Shown in pieces: positions 1 to 6,838 of a stretch of 23,255 nucleotides of DNA. This DNA comes from JBHENC01 sp051000345 (GTDB lineage: Bacteria > Acidobacteriota > Blastocatellia > Pyrinomonadales > Pyrinomonadaceae). The notes below the pieces were generated by a model. That model saw nothing but the letters and a program-made list of their open reading frames with translations, had not been told where the DNA came from and made no database searches. The translations under genes and the position numbers were made by a program. How positions within the stretch are numbered: the first letter of the stretch is position 1; each line of letters begins with the position of its first letter. The stretch lies in assembly GCA_051000345.1 (NCBI GenBank), contig JBPCOJ010000084.1, positions 1 through 23,255 on the forward strand. Reading direction: 5' to 3'.

Positions 1-291
1 ACGTCTTCAAAATAACGATGAAGCTGGGCAATGGTCTGCTCTGCGCAGCGGACGGAAGTAAGCTGGCGGGGGTGTTGAACGAGCAGTGCGTGATAAAGAG
101 AGTGCATGTGCGTTAGCGGTGAGGAGCGAATAGAAGCAAACTGCGTTTGAAGCGAGCGAGACGGGAAAATTCTTTGAAGCAATGACGACCCTCACAAGTC
201 GGAGGGCAATTAAGACAAACACATTTTGGCATGTAACAACAATTTTGTCCACTTTAATTTCACGCCCGTCGTAACAAAGCAAATTTTGCTT
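1..291. other. Left-edge stretch without a supported gene
   Basis: I see no convincing coding region here. A 91-codon minus-strand frame at 7-282 has an unconvincing composition (Ser/Arg/Ala-rich, no motif) and I treat it as chance. A 5-bp inverted repeat (CCCTC/GAGGG near 190-208) lies downstream of the thioesterase gene, but no T-tract follows it on the minus strand, so it is not called as a terminator. The tail of a plus-strand gene entering from the left cannot be excluded. Confidence 0.4.
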
Positions 292-714
292 TCAAGACAG
301 CCGCGCGAATGTCGTAACGGCTGTTGCGACAAGCGTTTGCGGTTCATCGAAAACTTCGGCGTTGAGAAAGATGATGCGGCGTCCGGCGCGCAGCACAGTC
401 GCGCGGGCGTTGATTTCGCCGGTTGTCACGGGGCGTAGGTAGTGAATCGTTAAGTCGATTGTCGCGGCCTGTTCTGATTCTTCGAGTACCGTCAGGGCGG
501 CGAAAGCGGCGGCAGTATCTATTAACGAAGCAATCACGCCGCCGTGCAGCAAGCCTTTGTTCTGCTTCAATTCGTCGCGCACAATGATGCGCAGCGTCGC
601 CGTGCCGCGTGCAACGTGGCCTAGTTGCAACCCTATAAGGCGCGCGAGTGGTACTTGCTCGAATTGTTCGCGTATGCGCGCGAGTTGCTTTTCTGAAAGC
701 TCGATTGAGTTCAC
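292..714 (-). CDS. PaaI-family hotdog-fold thioesterase
   Basis: This 140-residue protein has the size and layout of PaaI/YdiI-type acyl-CoA thioesterases, which hydrolyse aromatic or other acyl-CoA esters in the cytoplasm as hotdog-fold oligomers. The sequence shows the family core: N52-K-G, then H57-G-G, followed by L64 and D66, the usual HGG-x4-LxD active-site helix. A basic strand pattern (RPVTTGEINARATVLRAGRR) follows near residues 94-113. The start is GTG at 712-714, which overlaps the upstream YbjQ-type gene by four bases (GTGA), so the two are probably translationally coupled. The true substrate cannot be read from the sequence. The family call is firm; the physiological role is open. 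Confidence 0.88.
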   Translation of the reverse strand: MNSIELSEKQLARIREQFEQVPLARLIGLQLGHVARGTATLRIIVRDELKQNKGLLHGGVIASLIDTAAAFAALTVLEESEQAATIDLTIHYLRPVTTGEINARATVLRAGRRIIFLNAEVFDEPQTLVATAVTTFARLS

Positions 715-1124
715 GAGCGATACGAATTGTTTGCGTCCGTCGGTTCGACGATGACGGCGGTTCCGTAGGCGAGCACTTCGGTTGCGCCCTGCATGACTTC
801 CGTCGCGTCGTAGCGCGCGCCGACAATCGCATTTGCGCCGAGTTCCGTCGCGTGCTGAATCATCAAATCGAAGGCTTCAGCGCGAGTTTGTTCACAGAGG
901 CGCGTCCAGACTGTGATGTTGCCGCCAACGAGCGTTTGCAGCGCCGCGCCTAAATTCGCAACCACGTTGCGCGAGCGAACAACGATGCCGCGCACGATGC
1001 CCAAGTTTTGCGTGACGCGAAAGTTAGGCAACTCGAACGCAGTGGTTACCATGTGATGCGAAACGGAATAGCGCGGCGCGGTTACATTGTAGGGCGCGCG
1101 CGGCGCGGAAGGATCGTTGTTCAT
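711..1124 (-). CDS. YbjQ/UPF0145-family heavy-metal-binding-domain protein
   Basis: This 137-residue protein matches the YbjQ/UPF0145 family, whose members form small pentameric cytoplasmic assemblies of uncertain function. Recognisable parts are the strand plus G-I-V-x-G near residues 43-48, the central N-I-T/W-T segment, and the strongly conserved tail A-x-E-L-G-A-N-A-I-V-G-x-R-Y followed by V-L-A-Y-G-T-A-V. Typical members are near 105 residues. The extra length is an N-terminal segment of about 28 residues containing Pro and Ser, with no signal peptide. A Shine-Dalgarno AGGAG lies about 8 nt before the ATG at 1122-1124. The 3' end overlaps the thioesterase start. The name heavy-metal-binding is a database label; no metal-ligand cluster is evident. 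Confidence 0.85.
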   Translation of the reverse strand: MNNDPSAPRAPYNVTAPRYSVSHHMVTTAFELPNFRVTQNLGIVRGIVVRSRNVVANLGAALQTLVGGNITVWTRLCEQTRAEAFDLMIQHATELGANAIVGARYDATEVMQGATEVLAYGTAVIVEPTDANNSYRS

Positions 1125-1178
1125 CGAAGTGTCTCCTACTGGAAAATCATTTCTTAGCGGAAAAATTACTCATCGAAA

Positions 1179-1595
1179 TTATTCACCGAACAGATTCGCC
1201 TGTCCGTCGTCGCGCTCTTGCTTCGCCGTGTCGGGTGTTTCCTCCGGCGTCCAGCGATAGCGGTTCAGATCGCAACGCCCGCGCGCGTCGAACAAAATGC
1301 CTTCGGCTGCGAGGATTCGCTGTTGTTTATCGGGCGGCAGGATGACGCGCCCGGTCGAGCAAGCGCCCTGCGAATTGATAACGCGCTGCCAAGTCGTCGT
1401 CGCTTCGTCGGCGGCGTGCATGACGAAGCCGACTGTGCGCGGCGTGTAGCCTTCGCCGAGCAGTTCCGCGATTTGCCCGTAAGTCATTACGCGCCCTGCG
1501 GGAATGCGGCGCACGATTTCGTAAACGCGCTCGCGGTAATTCGCATCATTCGGCGTATCCTTCGGCACAGCGTTTTGGTTTTCGGGAGAAGCCAT
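1179..1595 (-). CDS. Alkyltransferase-like protein (MGMT fold, no active-site Cys)
   Basis: This 138-residue protein has the DNA-binding half of O6-alkylguanine-DNA alkyltransferases. The helix-turn-helix region is R-I-P-A-G-R-V-M-T-Y-G-Q-I-A (about residues 30-43), and the conserved V-G-F-V-M, R-V-I-N-S-Q-G and G-I-L-F-D segments follow. The catalytic PCHRV motif is replaced by T-W69-Q-R-V, with Trp at the cysteine position. Known ATL proteins likewise bind O6-alkylguanine without transferring the alkyl group and pass the lesion to nucleotide excision repair, so that role is inferred here. I chose the ATG at 1593-1595 because a broken HEAT-like gene ends 14 nt upstream in another frame. A longer frame could begin at 1679 but would overlap that gene. 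The acidic tail (after about residue 118) is not part of the core. Confidence 0.86.
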   Translation of the reverse strand: MASPENQNAVPKDTPNDANYRERVYEIVRRIPAGRVMTYGQIAELLGEGYTPRTVGFVMHAADEATTTWQRVINSQGACSTGRVILPPDKQQRILAAEGILFDARGRCDLNRYRWTPEETPDTAKQERDDGQANLFGE

Positions 1596-1609
1596 AGACG
1601 TTATATCAA

Positions 1610-1882
1610 TCAATCTTTCGCCGGAGTCTGCCAGCGCTTTTTGAAAATCGCGGAACGCTCTTGCCACCATGCGCGCCATTCCTCTATTGCGCGTTCGCGT
1701 TCATGTGCCTGCGCCGCAGGCCGGAAACTTAGTCAAGTGTTAGTTGCATCGCGCAAGCACATTTCGGCGAGAAACCGCGTGCGTAAGTTTTCGCTCGATA
1801 ATAGCTCGATCAATTCAGGAATCGAATGCTCGCTCATGCACGCACGCTCTGCCGCGAATTTGCTTTGACGCCTGGAAGTCAT
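1610..1882 (-). pseudogene. HEAT-like small protein interrupted by one in-frame TGA
   Basis: Reading from the ATG at 1880-1882 gives 49 residues with a HEAT-like helix pair (I-P-E-L-I-E-L-L then R-T-R-F-L-A-E-M-C-L-R-D-A). A TGA at 1733-1735 follows, and then 40 more residues in the same frame: S-F-R-P-A-A-Q-A-H-E-R-E-R-A-I-E-E-W-R-A-W-W, a basic tail, and TGA at 1610-1612. From memory, the E-E-W-R-A-W-W segment after a HEAT-like repeat with a Pro-containing linker is a common end in HEAT-repeat proteins of soil bacteria, so both halves look like parts of one gene of 90 codons. The simplest explanation is a nonsense change (for example GGA to TGA) or a sequencing error. The first half alone could also be a 49-residue protein. 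It ends 14 nt before the alkyltransferase-like gene, so the two were probably co-transcribed. Confidence 0.6.
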
Positions 1883-1949
1883 CTCAATTCTTATGCCTGA
1901 TTAATCCTTGTGCTTGGTGATGAAAACGCGAAATCAATTTGCGAGTGAA

Positions 1950-2597
1950 TCAAGCAATCGTTCTTAAAATCGCGCGTGCCGGAGCGCCGTCGCCTGCGCC
2001 GCTCGCAATCTTCAGCGGCAGGCAAATCAATTCGTAATCGCCCGCCGCGATTTCGCGCAGATCGAGTCCTTCGATGATGACGACATTATTTTCGAGCAGC
2101 GCCATGTGCGTCTCGAAGCGTTCGGATTTGAACTCTTCAACTGAAAGATAATCGATGCCGACGAGTTGCACGTTTTGATCGACGAGCGCGCGTGCCGCGT
2201 CCGGCGCGATGTAAGCAAAGTCTTCACGAAATTCTTTGGAGTCGCTCGACCAGAAAGCGCTGTTGCGTGTTTTGAAAAGCACGCGCGTCGCATTGTTCAA
2301 TTTTTGCGATGAAACGTGTTCGACGGTGATCGCCTGCGCTTCTACGGGAATTTCAATCACGCGCGCCGCGCCGACCAGTGTTTCGAGCGGTAGCGCGTCT
2401 ATCTTCATTCCGCCTTCAATAAAATGCGAAGGCGCATCGACATGCGTTGCCGTGTGCGCGCCGAAGTGCAGCAGCGAGACGTTGGCCGGATCGCCTTTCG
2501 AGATTGCCGATGATTGGCTTATTTCGATGCCCGGATCGCCCGGATAAACAGGCGTCCGGGTCATCGAAATCGGCGCGCTGATGTCATAGATGGGCAT
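1950..2597 (-). CDS. Cyclase-family metal hydrolase (kynurenine formamidase-like)
   Basis: The 215-residue protein starting at the ATG at 2595-2597 begins M-P-I-Y-D-I-S and continues with P-V-Y-P-G-D-P, then the metal-binding signature H-T-A-T-H-V-D-A-P-S-H-F. This is the pattern of the cyclase/KynB fold (bacterial arylformamidases are about 210 residues). Further conserved pieces are V-G-I-D-Y-L-S, E-G-L-D-L-R and L-P-L-K-I-A-S-G-A-G-D-G-A-P-A-R-A. KynB-type enzymes hydrolyse N-formylkynurenine using two metal ions in the cytoplasm. No other tryptophan-degradation gene is nearby, so substrate assignment is not safe. The open frame extends upstream to 2855 but that part carries no domain. The gene is divergent from mqnA, and the 200-bp gap between them must hold both promoters. 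Confidence 0.86.
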   Translation of the reverse strand: MPIYDISAPISMTRTPVYPGDPGIEISQSSAISKGDPANVSLLHFGAHTATHVDAPSHFIEGGMKIDALPLETLVGAARVIEIPVEAQAITVEHVSSQKLNNATRVLFKTRNSAFWSSDSKEFREDFAYIAPDAARALVDQNVQLVGIDYLSVEEFKSERFETHMALLENNVVIIEGLDLREIAAGDYELICLPLKIASGAGDGAPARAILRTIA

Positions 2598-2723
2598 GAA
2601 ATTTTGCGTTTGCAAGCGGCGTTCAGATTGCGGCGTATGGTACTTGCCGCCCGCGAGAACTGTCAACGCATCTAAAGTTGTGCGCTGCTTTGTGTCAAGC
2701 TTTTCTTTTTGTGGAATGGTTTC

Positions 2724-2753
2724 TTGCCGCCGCACGCCCGTGTGCATTAGCAT
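2724..2753 (+). promoter_or_regulatory. Possible sigma-70-type promoter for mqnA
   Basis: TTGCCG at 2724-2729 and TAGCAT at 2748-2753 are separated by 18 nt, each matching four of six consensus positions, about 45 nt before the mqnA ATG. The -10 element falls within an inverted repeat (TGCATT at 2743-2748, AATGCA at 2758-2763) that could be an operator in this divergent region. This is a visual match only. Confidence 0.25.
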
Positions 2754-2797
2754 AGTAAATGCAAGCGTTGTTGCTTGAAGACGCGGCTTAAAAAAGC

Positions 2798-3631
2798 ATG
2801 AAACAAGGAATCGGGAAACAATCCGGTGCGCTGCGATTGCCGCGCATTGCTGCATCGAGTTATTTGAACACGGCTCCGCTGATATGGAGTTTTCAGCACG
2901 GCACGCGCCGCCGCGCCGTAGAGCTTATCACCGACGCCGCTCCCGCACGTTGCGCCGATTTGCTTGCGCGCGGCAAGGTCGATGCGGCGCTCGTGCCTGT
3001 CATCGAATATCAGCGCATGAATGATCTGATGGTTGTGCCGGGCGTCTGCGTCGGCGCTTCCTCGCGCGTCCGCAGCGTTGTTATTGCGACGCGCGGCAAG
3101 GAATTAAAGGACGTGCGAAGCATTGCGCTCGACACTTCATCGCGCACTTCCGCCGCGCTCGTGCAGGTGATTTTCCGCGAGTTTTTTCAGCAAGCGCCGT
3201 TGGTTGTCGAGCAATCGCCGGACGTGCGGCGTATGCTCGAAGACTACGACGCGGCTTTGCTGATCGGCGATCCGGCAATGGTCTTTCCGCGCGAAGGGCT
3301 TTTCGTATATGATTTAGCGGAGCTGTGGCGCGAGCATACAGCCCTCGGCTTTGTCTTCGCCATGTGGATGGCGCGTGCAGTTGATTCCGGGCGAATTGTG
3401 CGCGATACTGATTTCAGCGGCGCGCGCGATGAAGGCTTGGAACGCGTCGAAGAAATCGTTTCTCACTATCAACGCGAACTCGATCTTTCGCCCGCCGAAC
3501 TTCGTTCTTATCTGCTTGAAAACATTTCATTCAATCTCAGCGGGGAGATGCGCGCCGGTCTCGATCTCTTCTACGCGCTTGCGCACAAGCACAAACTTAT
3601 TCCAGACATTCGTCCGCTGAAATTCATTTGA
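2798..3631 (+). CDS. mqnA: Menaquinone biosynthesis protein MqnA (chorismate dehydratase)
   Basis: MqnA catalyses the first step of the futalosine route to menaquinone, dehydrating chorismate to 3-[(1-carboxyvinyl)oxy]benzoate in the cytoplasm. The 277-residue protein has the periplasmic-binding-protein-like fold markers of the family: an early R-I-A-A-S-S-Y-L-N-T-A-P-L near residues 15-28, a D-A-A-L-V-P-V-I-E-Y segment, R-S-V-x-I, L-D-T-S-S-R-T-S, and A-A-L-L-I-G-D-P-A. The length is normal (about 270-290). The ATG at 2798 follows an A-rich stretch with no strong ribosome-binding site, and about 13 residues precede the conserved core. It is followed by a histidine kinase and then mqnC, all on the plus strand, which supports the assignment. 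mqnB and mqnD are not in the window. Confidence 0.93.
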   Translation: MKQGIGKQSGALRLPRIAASSYLNTAPLIWSFQHGTRRRAVELITDAAPARCADLLARGKVDAALVPVIEYQRMNDLMVVPGVCVGASSRVRSVVIATRGKELKDVRSIALDTSSRTSAALVQVIFREFFQQAPLVVEQSPDVRRMLEDYDAALLIGDPAMVFPREGLFVYDLAELWREHTALGFVFAMWMARAVDSGRIVRDTDFSGARDEGLERVEEIVSHYQRELDLSPAELRSYLLENISFNLSGEMRAGLDLFYALAHKHKLIPDIRPLKFI

Positions 3632-3675
3632 AATTCACTAACGCGCGGATGGATTAATTTCACAGGGGTCAGGCA

Positions 3676-4788
3676 ATGTCACAAGTCAAAATTTCGCTTC
3701 CACAAGACGCGCCGCAGATAAACTTTGCGACGCTCGATCTACTGCCTTACGGCATCATCGTCGTCAACGGCGATGGAGTGATTCTTTACTACAATGCGCG
3801 CGAAGAACAGATTGCGTGCCGCAAGAAAGAGGACGTGATCGGCAAAAATTTTTTCACGGAAGTCGCGCCCTGCACACAGGTACAGGAATTCTACGGGCGC
3901 TTCCGCGAAACGATAGGCAAGCAGGGCGCTGTGGCTAACTTTCACTTTCGTTTTCCGTTCCCAGACCGCCCGCGCGAAGTGGAAATATCTCTCACGAGCT
4001 TTGAAAACGACGGCGCGCTGCTGTGCCTGATCTCTGTCAGCGACGTCACCGAAGAAAATCATTTGCGTGAACATCTCGTTCGCGCCGAACGCCTGCGCGA
4101 AGTCGGCGAAGTCGCGGCGGGCGTGGCTCACAATTTTAATAATCTGCTGACGGTGGTGCGCGGCAACGCCGAGCTACTATTAATGCGCTTGCCCGAAGGC
4201 GATGCGTTGCGCACGCGCGCCGAAAGAATTTTGAAGGCGAGCGATGACGGCGTAGAAATAGTGCGGCGCATACGCGAGAGCGCGCGCCAGCAACCCGAAA
4301 CGACTCCCGCCTCGACGCTCATTGACTTAAACGAAATCGTCCGTGATTCGATTACTTGGACGGAAGATTACGCGCGCGAAGCGCTGGCGGAACGCCGTGC
4401 GCGAATCGAGTTTGAGGACGATCTCGCGGCGAATCTTGCGCTTGTCCGCGCCAGCGCGAGCGAGTTGCGCGAAGTCTTCACGAATCTTTTGCGCAACGCC
4501 GTTGACGCCGTTTCAGGCGAAGGCCGTATTCGTGTCGAAAGCCGTCTTGCGCGCGACGGCAGCGGGCGCTGCGTTGTCGCCGTCAGCGATACGGGCGAGG
4601 GCATCACTGCGGAAGCGATGGAGAAACTTTTTCGCCCGCTCTTTACCACCAAAGGCGAGCGCGGCACTGGACTCGGCCTCGCTACCTGCTACGCCATCGT
4701 GCGTCGTCACGGCGGCGACATCGAAGTGCGCAGCGAAGTCGGCAAAGGCACTACTTTTACCGTGCGCCTGCCCGCCGCATCGAAATAA
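3676..4788 (+). CDS. Soluble PAS-domain sensor histidine kinase
   Basis: This 370-residue protein contains a PAS domain (about 20-130; D-L-L-P-Y-G-I-I-V-V-N-G-D-G-V-I) and then a dimerisation/phosphoacceptor helix with H152 in V-A-H-N-F-N-N-L-L. A C-terminal ATPase domain follows, with an N box (N-L-L-R-N-A-V-D-A-V), G1 (D-T-G-E-G-I), F box (L-F-x-P-L-F-T-T-K) and G2 (G-T-G-L-G-L). The H box with F-N-N is typical of the PAS-HisKA group related to NtrB and other hybrid kinases. There is no membrane segment or signal peptide, so sensing is cytoplasmic through PAS; a ligand or cofactor cannot be read. No response regulator lies beside it, making it an orphan in this window. It sits 44 nt after mqnA, behind an AGGGG site, so it is probably co-transcribed and could report on redox or quinone state. 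That link is inference. Confidence 0.9.
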   Translation: MSQVKISLPQDAPQINFATLDLLPYGIIVVNGDGVILYYNAREEQIACRKKEDVIGKNFFTEVAPCTQVQEFYGRFRETIGKQGAVANFHFRFPFPDRPREVEISLTSFENDGALLCLISVSDVTEENHLREHLVRAERLREVGEVAAGVAHNFNNLLTVVRGNAELLLMRLPEGDALRTRAERILKASDDGVEIVRRIRESARQQPETTPASTLIDLNEIVRDSITWTEDYAREALAERRARIEFEDDLAANLALVRASASELREVFTNLLRNAVDAVSGEGRIRVESRLARDGSGRCVVAVSDTGEGITAEAMEKLFRPLFTTKGERGTGLGLATCYAIVRRHGGDIEVRSEVGKGTTFTVRLPAASK

Positions 4789-4926
4789 CTTCTCAATGCT
4801 TTCTCAAGAAAAAGCGCTTGTCTGCATAGCATATAATGTCGCCGAAGCGTTATTATGGACAGATGCTGCCACGTTTAACGTTATAGAATTTAAGAGCGAT
4901 TAATCGACGCTTTTTCGAGAATCAAA

Positions 4927-6078
4927 GTGAGAGAAACAAAAGACATTCAAACCACGCTTGACCGCGCACTCGCTGGTCAACGCTTAACAGCAGATGATTG
5001 CACGGCGCTGCTTCAATCACATGACATCGCGCGCATCGGTTTTGCCGCCGATGAGATTCGCAAGCGCTGGCACGCGGATGATGTCGTCACATACATCATC
5101 GACCGCAATATCAATTACACGAACGTCTGCAACGTCGTCTGCACGTTCTGCGCCTTTTATCGTCGTCCCGGAGCGCCCGATACTTACGTGCAAACCGTCG
5201 ATCAGATTGGCGAACGCATCGACGAAATGATACGTCTCGGCGGCACGGGCGTGTTGATGCAGGGCGGGCTTCACCCGGACTACGGCATTGAGTGGTACGA
5301 AAATCTTCTGCGCGAATTGCACGGGCGTTATCCGCAAGTGCAACTGCACTGCTTTTCGCCGCCGGAGATTCACAACATACATCTCATCTCGAAGCTTTCC
5401 TACGAAGACGTGCTCGCGCGCCTAAAAGACGCAGGCCTTTACAGCTTACCCGGCGGCGGCGGCGAAATCTTAGACGACGAAGTACGCAAGCGTGTCTCCA
5501 CAAAATGCACCACAGAGGAATGGTTGGGTGTAATGCGTGCCGCACACCTTGTCGGCTTGCGCTCGACTGCGACGATGATGTTCGGCATCGGCGACACACT
5601 TGTTCACCGCGTCCGACATCTCGAACGCATACGAAATCTGCAAGACGAAACAGGCGGCTTCACAGCCTTTATCCCCTGGACTTTCCAACGCGAAAACACC
5701 GCGCTCGGACGCCGCATTAAAGACGAGCCGACGGGCGTTGATTATTTGAAAATGCTCGCCGTCTCGCGCCTCTTCCTCGACAACATCGAAAACTTTCAAT
5801 CGTCTTGGCTCACGCAAGGCCTACGCCTCGGCCAAGTCGCACTACGCTTCGGCGCTAACGATATGGGATCGACAATGATCGAAGAAAACGTCGTCTCCGC
5901 CGCTGGCGCGCACAATCAGGCCGACGAAAAAATGCTCCGCTACCTCATACGCGAAGCAGGCTTTACACCACAACAACGCGACATCCTCTACGCCCGCGTC
6001 AACCGCGACGAATCGCTACAAACGGACGCCAGCGACTCCGCGCCGCTTCGTGAATTGACTGTAATGATTGCTGATTAA
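4927..6078 (+). CDS. mqnC: Cyclic dehypoxanthinyl futalosine synthase MqnC
   Basis: MqnC is the radical SAM enzyme that cyclises dehypoxanthine futalosine in the menaquinone futalosine pathway. In the 383-residue protein the 4Fe-4S motif C68-x3-C72-x2-C75 lies in N-V-V-C-T-F-C-A-F-Y, the usual MqnC/CofH form. It is followed by G-G-T-G-V-L-M-Q-G-G-L-H-P, C-F-S-P-P-E-I, S-L-P-G-G-G-G-E-I-L-D and F-I-P-W-T-F-Q, all typical of MqnC rather than MqnE. The start is GTG at 4927; no better ATG precedes the conserved N-terminus. A 138-nt gap separates it from the kinase gene and includes a TATAAT at about 4841, so it may have its own promoter, although I find no matching -35. Together with mqnA it indicates that this organism makes menaquinone by the futalosine route. 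Confidence 0.94.
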   Translation: MRETKDIQTTLDRALAGQRLTADDCTALLQSHDIARIGFAADEIRKRWHADDVVTYIIDRNINYTNVCNVVCTFCAFYRRPGAPDTYVQTVDQIGERIDEMIRLGGTGVLMQGGLHPDYGIEWYENLLRELHGRYPQVQLHCFSPPEIHNIHLISKLSYEDVLARLKDAGLYSLPGGGGEILDDEVRKRVSTKCTTEEWLGVMRAAHLVGLRSTATMMFGIGDTLVHRVRHLERIRNLQDETGGFTAFIPWTFQRENTALGRRIKDEPTGVDYLKMLAVSRLFLDNIENFQSSWLTQGLRLGQVALRFGANDMGSTMIEENVVSAAGAHNQADEKMLRYLIREAGFTPQQRDILYARVNRDESLQTDASDSAPLRELTVMIAD

Positions 6079-6158
6079 TTCTGAAAGTGATCGGCGGCAG
6101 GCACGCAATATCCATACTGATTTCGCGTGGGCAAGCATTAATGGAAAGTTAAAGCGAC

Positions 6159-6495
6159 TTACTTGACGAGATAATCGGCTAATGTTTTTAGTCGCTGATT
6201 GTGGCGTTCTGGTGAGATTGAGCCGATTGATCCTGCGATGCTACTGCGCGGCAATACTGCCAGAAAGCCGAGTCGTATCAGAGATTCGGATTTTAGACTG
6301 CTCGAAGCAAAATCAGAATCGGTCTTGGCAATGACTTCATCAAAATCCGTGACTTCGCTGATGTAACTGCGTGCTTACACCGCACACAAGCAAATCATTG
6401 AAAGGCGGCATCTCGCGCAAGATAATCGCCGGGCGGTTTTTAATTATCCCGTTCGCCTGCGGAACCGGCGTCAGAATTACATCACCTTCCTTCAT
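6159..6495 (-). pseudogene. PemK/MazF-family toxin, frameshifted
   Basis: Starting at the ATG at 6493-6495 the frame reads M-K-E-G-D-V-I-L-T-P-V-P-Q, then N-R-P-A-I-I-L-R-E and V-C-G-V-S-T-Q-L-H-Q, and soon hits TGA (51 residues). Skipping one base at about 6357 restores E-V-T-D-F-D-E-V-I, S-L-I-R-L-G-F-L-A-V-L-P and I-G-S-I-S-P-E-R-H, ending at TAA 6159-6161. This gives about 111 residues, the normal length for PemK/MazF endoribonucleases, which cleave mRNA when not bound by antitoxin. Every family landmark is present on one side or the other of a single-base insertion, so this is a recent inactivation or a sequencing error. The start codon overlaps the last 14 nt of the antitoxin gene, the usual antitoxin-toxin arrangement. 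Confidence 0.8.
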
Positions 6496-6718
6496 ATTCA
6501 GGATTCGCCTCTTTGATTAAATCCAATGAATACTCCGGCTCGCTCTCGCCATACGCCTCTTCCAATCTCTTGCCGGAAAGACGCCGCCATGAATCATGTT
6601 CGGCATCGGATTTCGGCAGCACGGTGATTATTAACTTTGTATTCGGCTCTAACTCAAACGGCTCGTCCAAAAGAATGCGCTCACCATCAAAATGAGCCGG
6701 TATAGAAACGCTATTCAT
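6482..6718 (-). CDS. Antitoxin of the PemK/MazF-type toxin-antitoxin pair
   Basis: A 78-residue protein starts at the ATG at 6716-6718. It opens with a swapped-hairpin/AbrB-like strand pattern (S-V-S-I-P-A-H-F-D-G-E-R-I-L-L-D-E-P) and L-I-I-T-V-L-P, followed by an acidic tail (E-S-E-P-E-Y-S-L-D-L-I-K-E-A-N-P). Such an N-terminal DNA-binding dimer plus a C-terminal toxin-binding tail is normal for antitoxins that both repress the operon and neutralise the partner. A strong GGAGGT lies 7 nt before this ATG, which is why I prefer it to the upstream frame beginning at 6781. It overlaps the broken toxin by 14 nt. If the toxin is really dead, this antitoxin is an orphan. The family assignment rests on pattern and context; no structural motif is decisive. 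Confidence 0.75.
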   Translation of the reverse strand: MNSVSIPAHFDGERILLDEPFELEPNTKLIITVLPKSDAEHDSWRRLSGKRLEEAYGESEPEYSLDLIKEANPEYEGR

Positions 6719-6762
6719 AATCTCTACCTCCGAATAATCTACATAACTTTTTCGCCCATCCT

Positions 6763-6779
6763 GTTGCTCGACGAGCAGC
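6763..6779. promoter_or_regulatory. Palindrome upstream of the antitoxin, candidate operator
   Basis: TGCTCGACGAGCA at 6765-6777 is a perfect 6-bp-arm palindrome around one central base, extended by one further pair at 6763/6779 after a mismatch. It lies about 46 nt before the antitoxin start and between two genes on the same strand. Toxin-antitoxin operons are normally repressed by their own antitoxin at such sites, so an operator role is plausible but unproven. No clear -35/-10 pair was seen. Confidence 0.35.
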
Positions 6780-6838
6780 ATTCAACATGCGCTGACATAA
6801 AAAGCATTCTATCGCATGTCGGCTGCACTTTGGCTCAC

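Noticed and set aside
7..282. 91-codon minus-strand frame at the left edge
   Set aside because: Composition is biased and motif-free; no ribosome-binding site seen. Likely chance in an untranslated stretch.
1596..1679. 28-codon N-terminal extension of the alkyltransferase-like protein
   Set aside because: The same bases encode the end of the HEAT-like frame, and the MGMT fold begins well after the later ATG.
4836..4846. TATAAT before mqnC as a promoter
   Set aside because: No -35 element at suitable spacing was found, so it is mentioned but not annotated.
4343..4903. 186-codon plus-strand frame inside the histidine kinase gene
   Set aside because: It is a +1 shadow of the kinase ATPase domain, which has all its motifs in the other frame.
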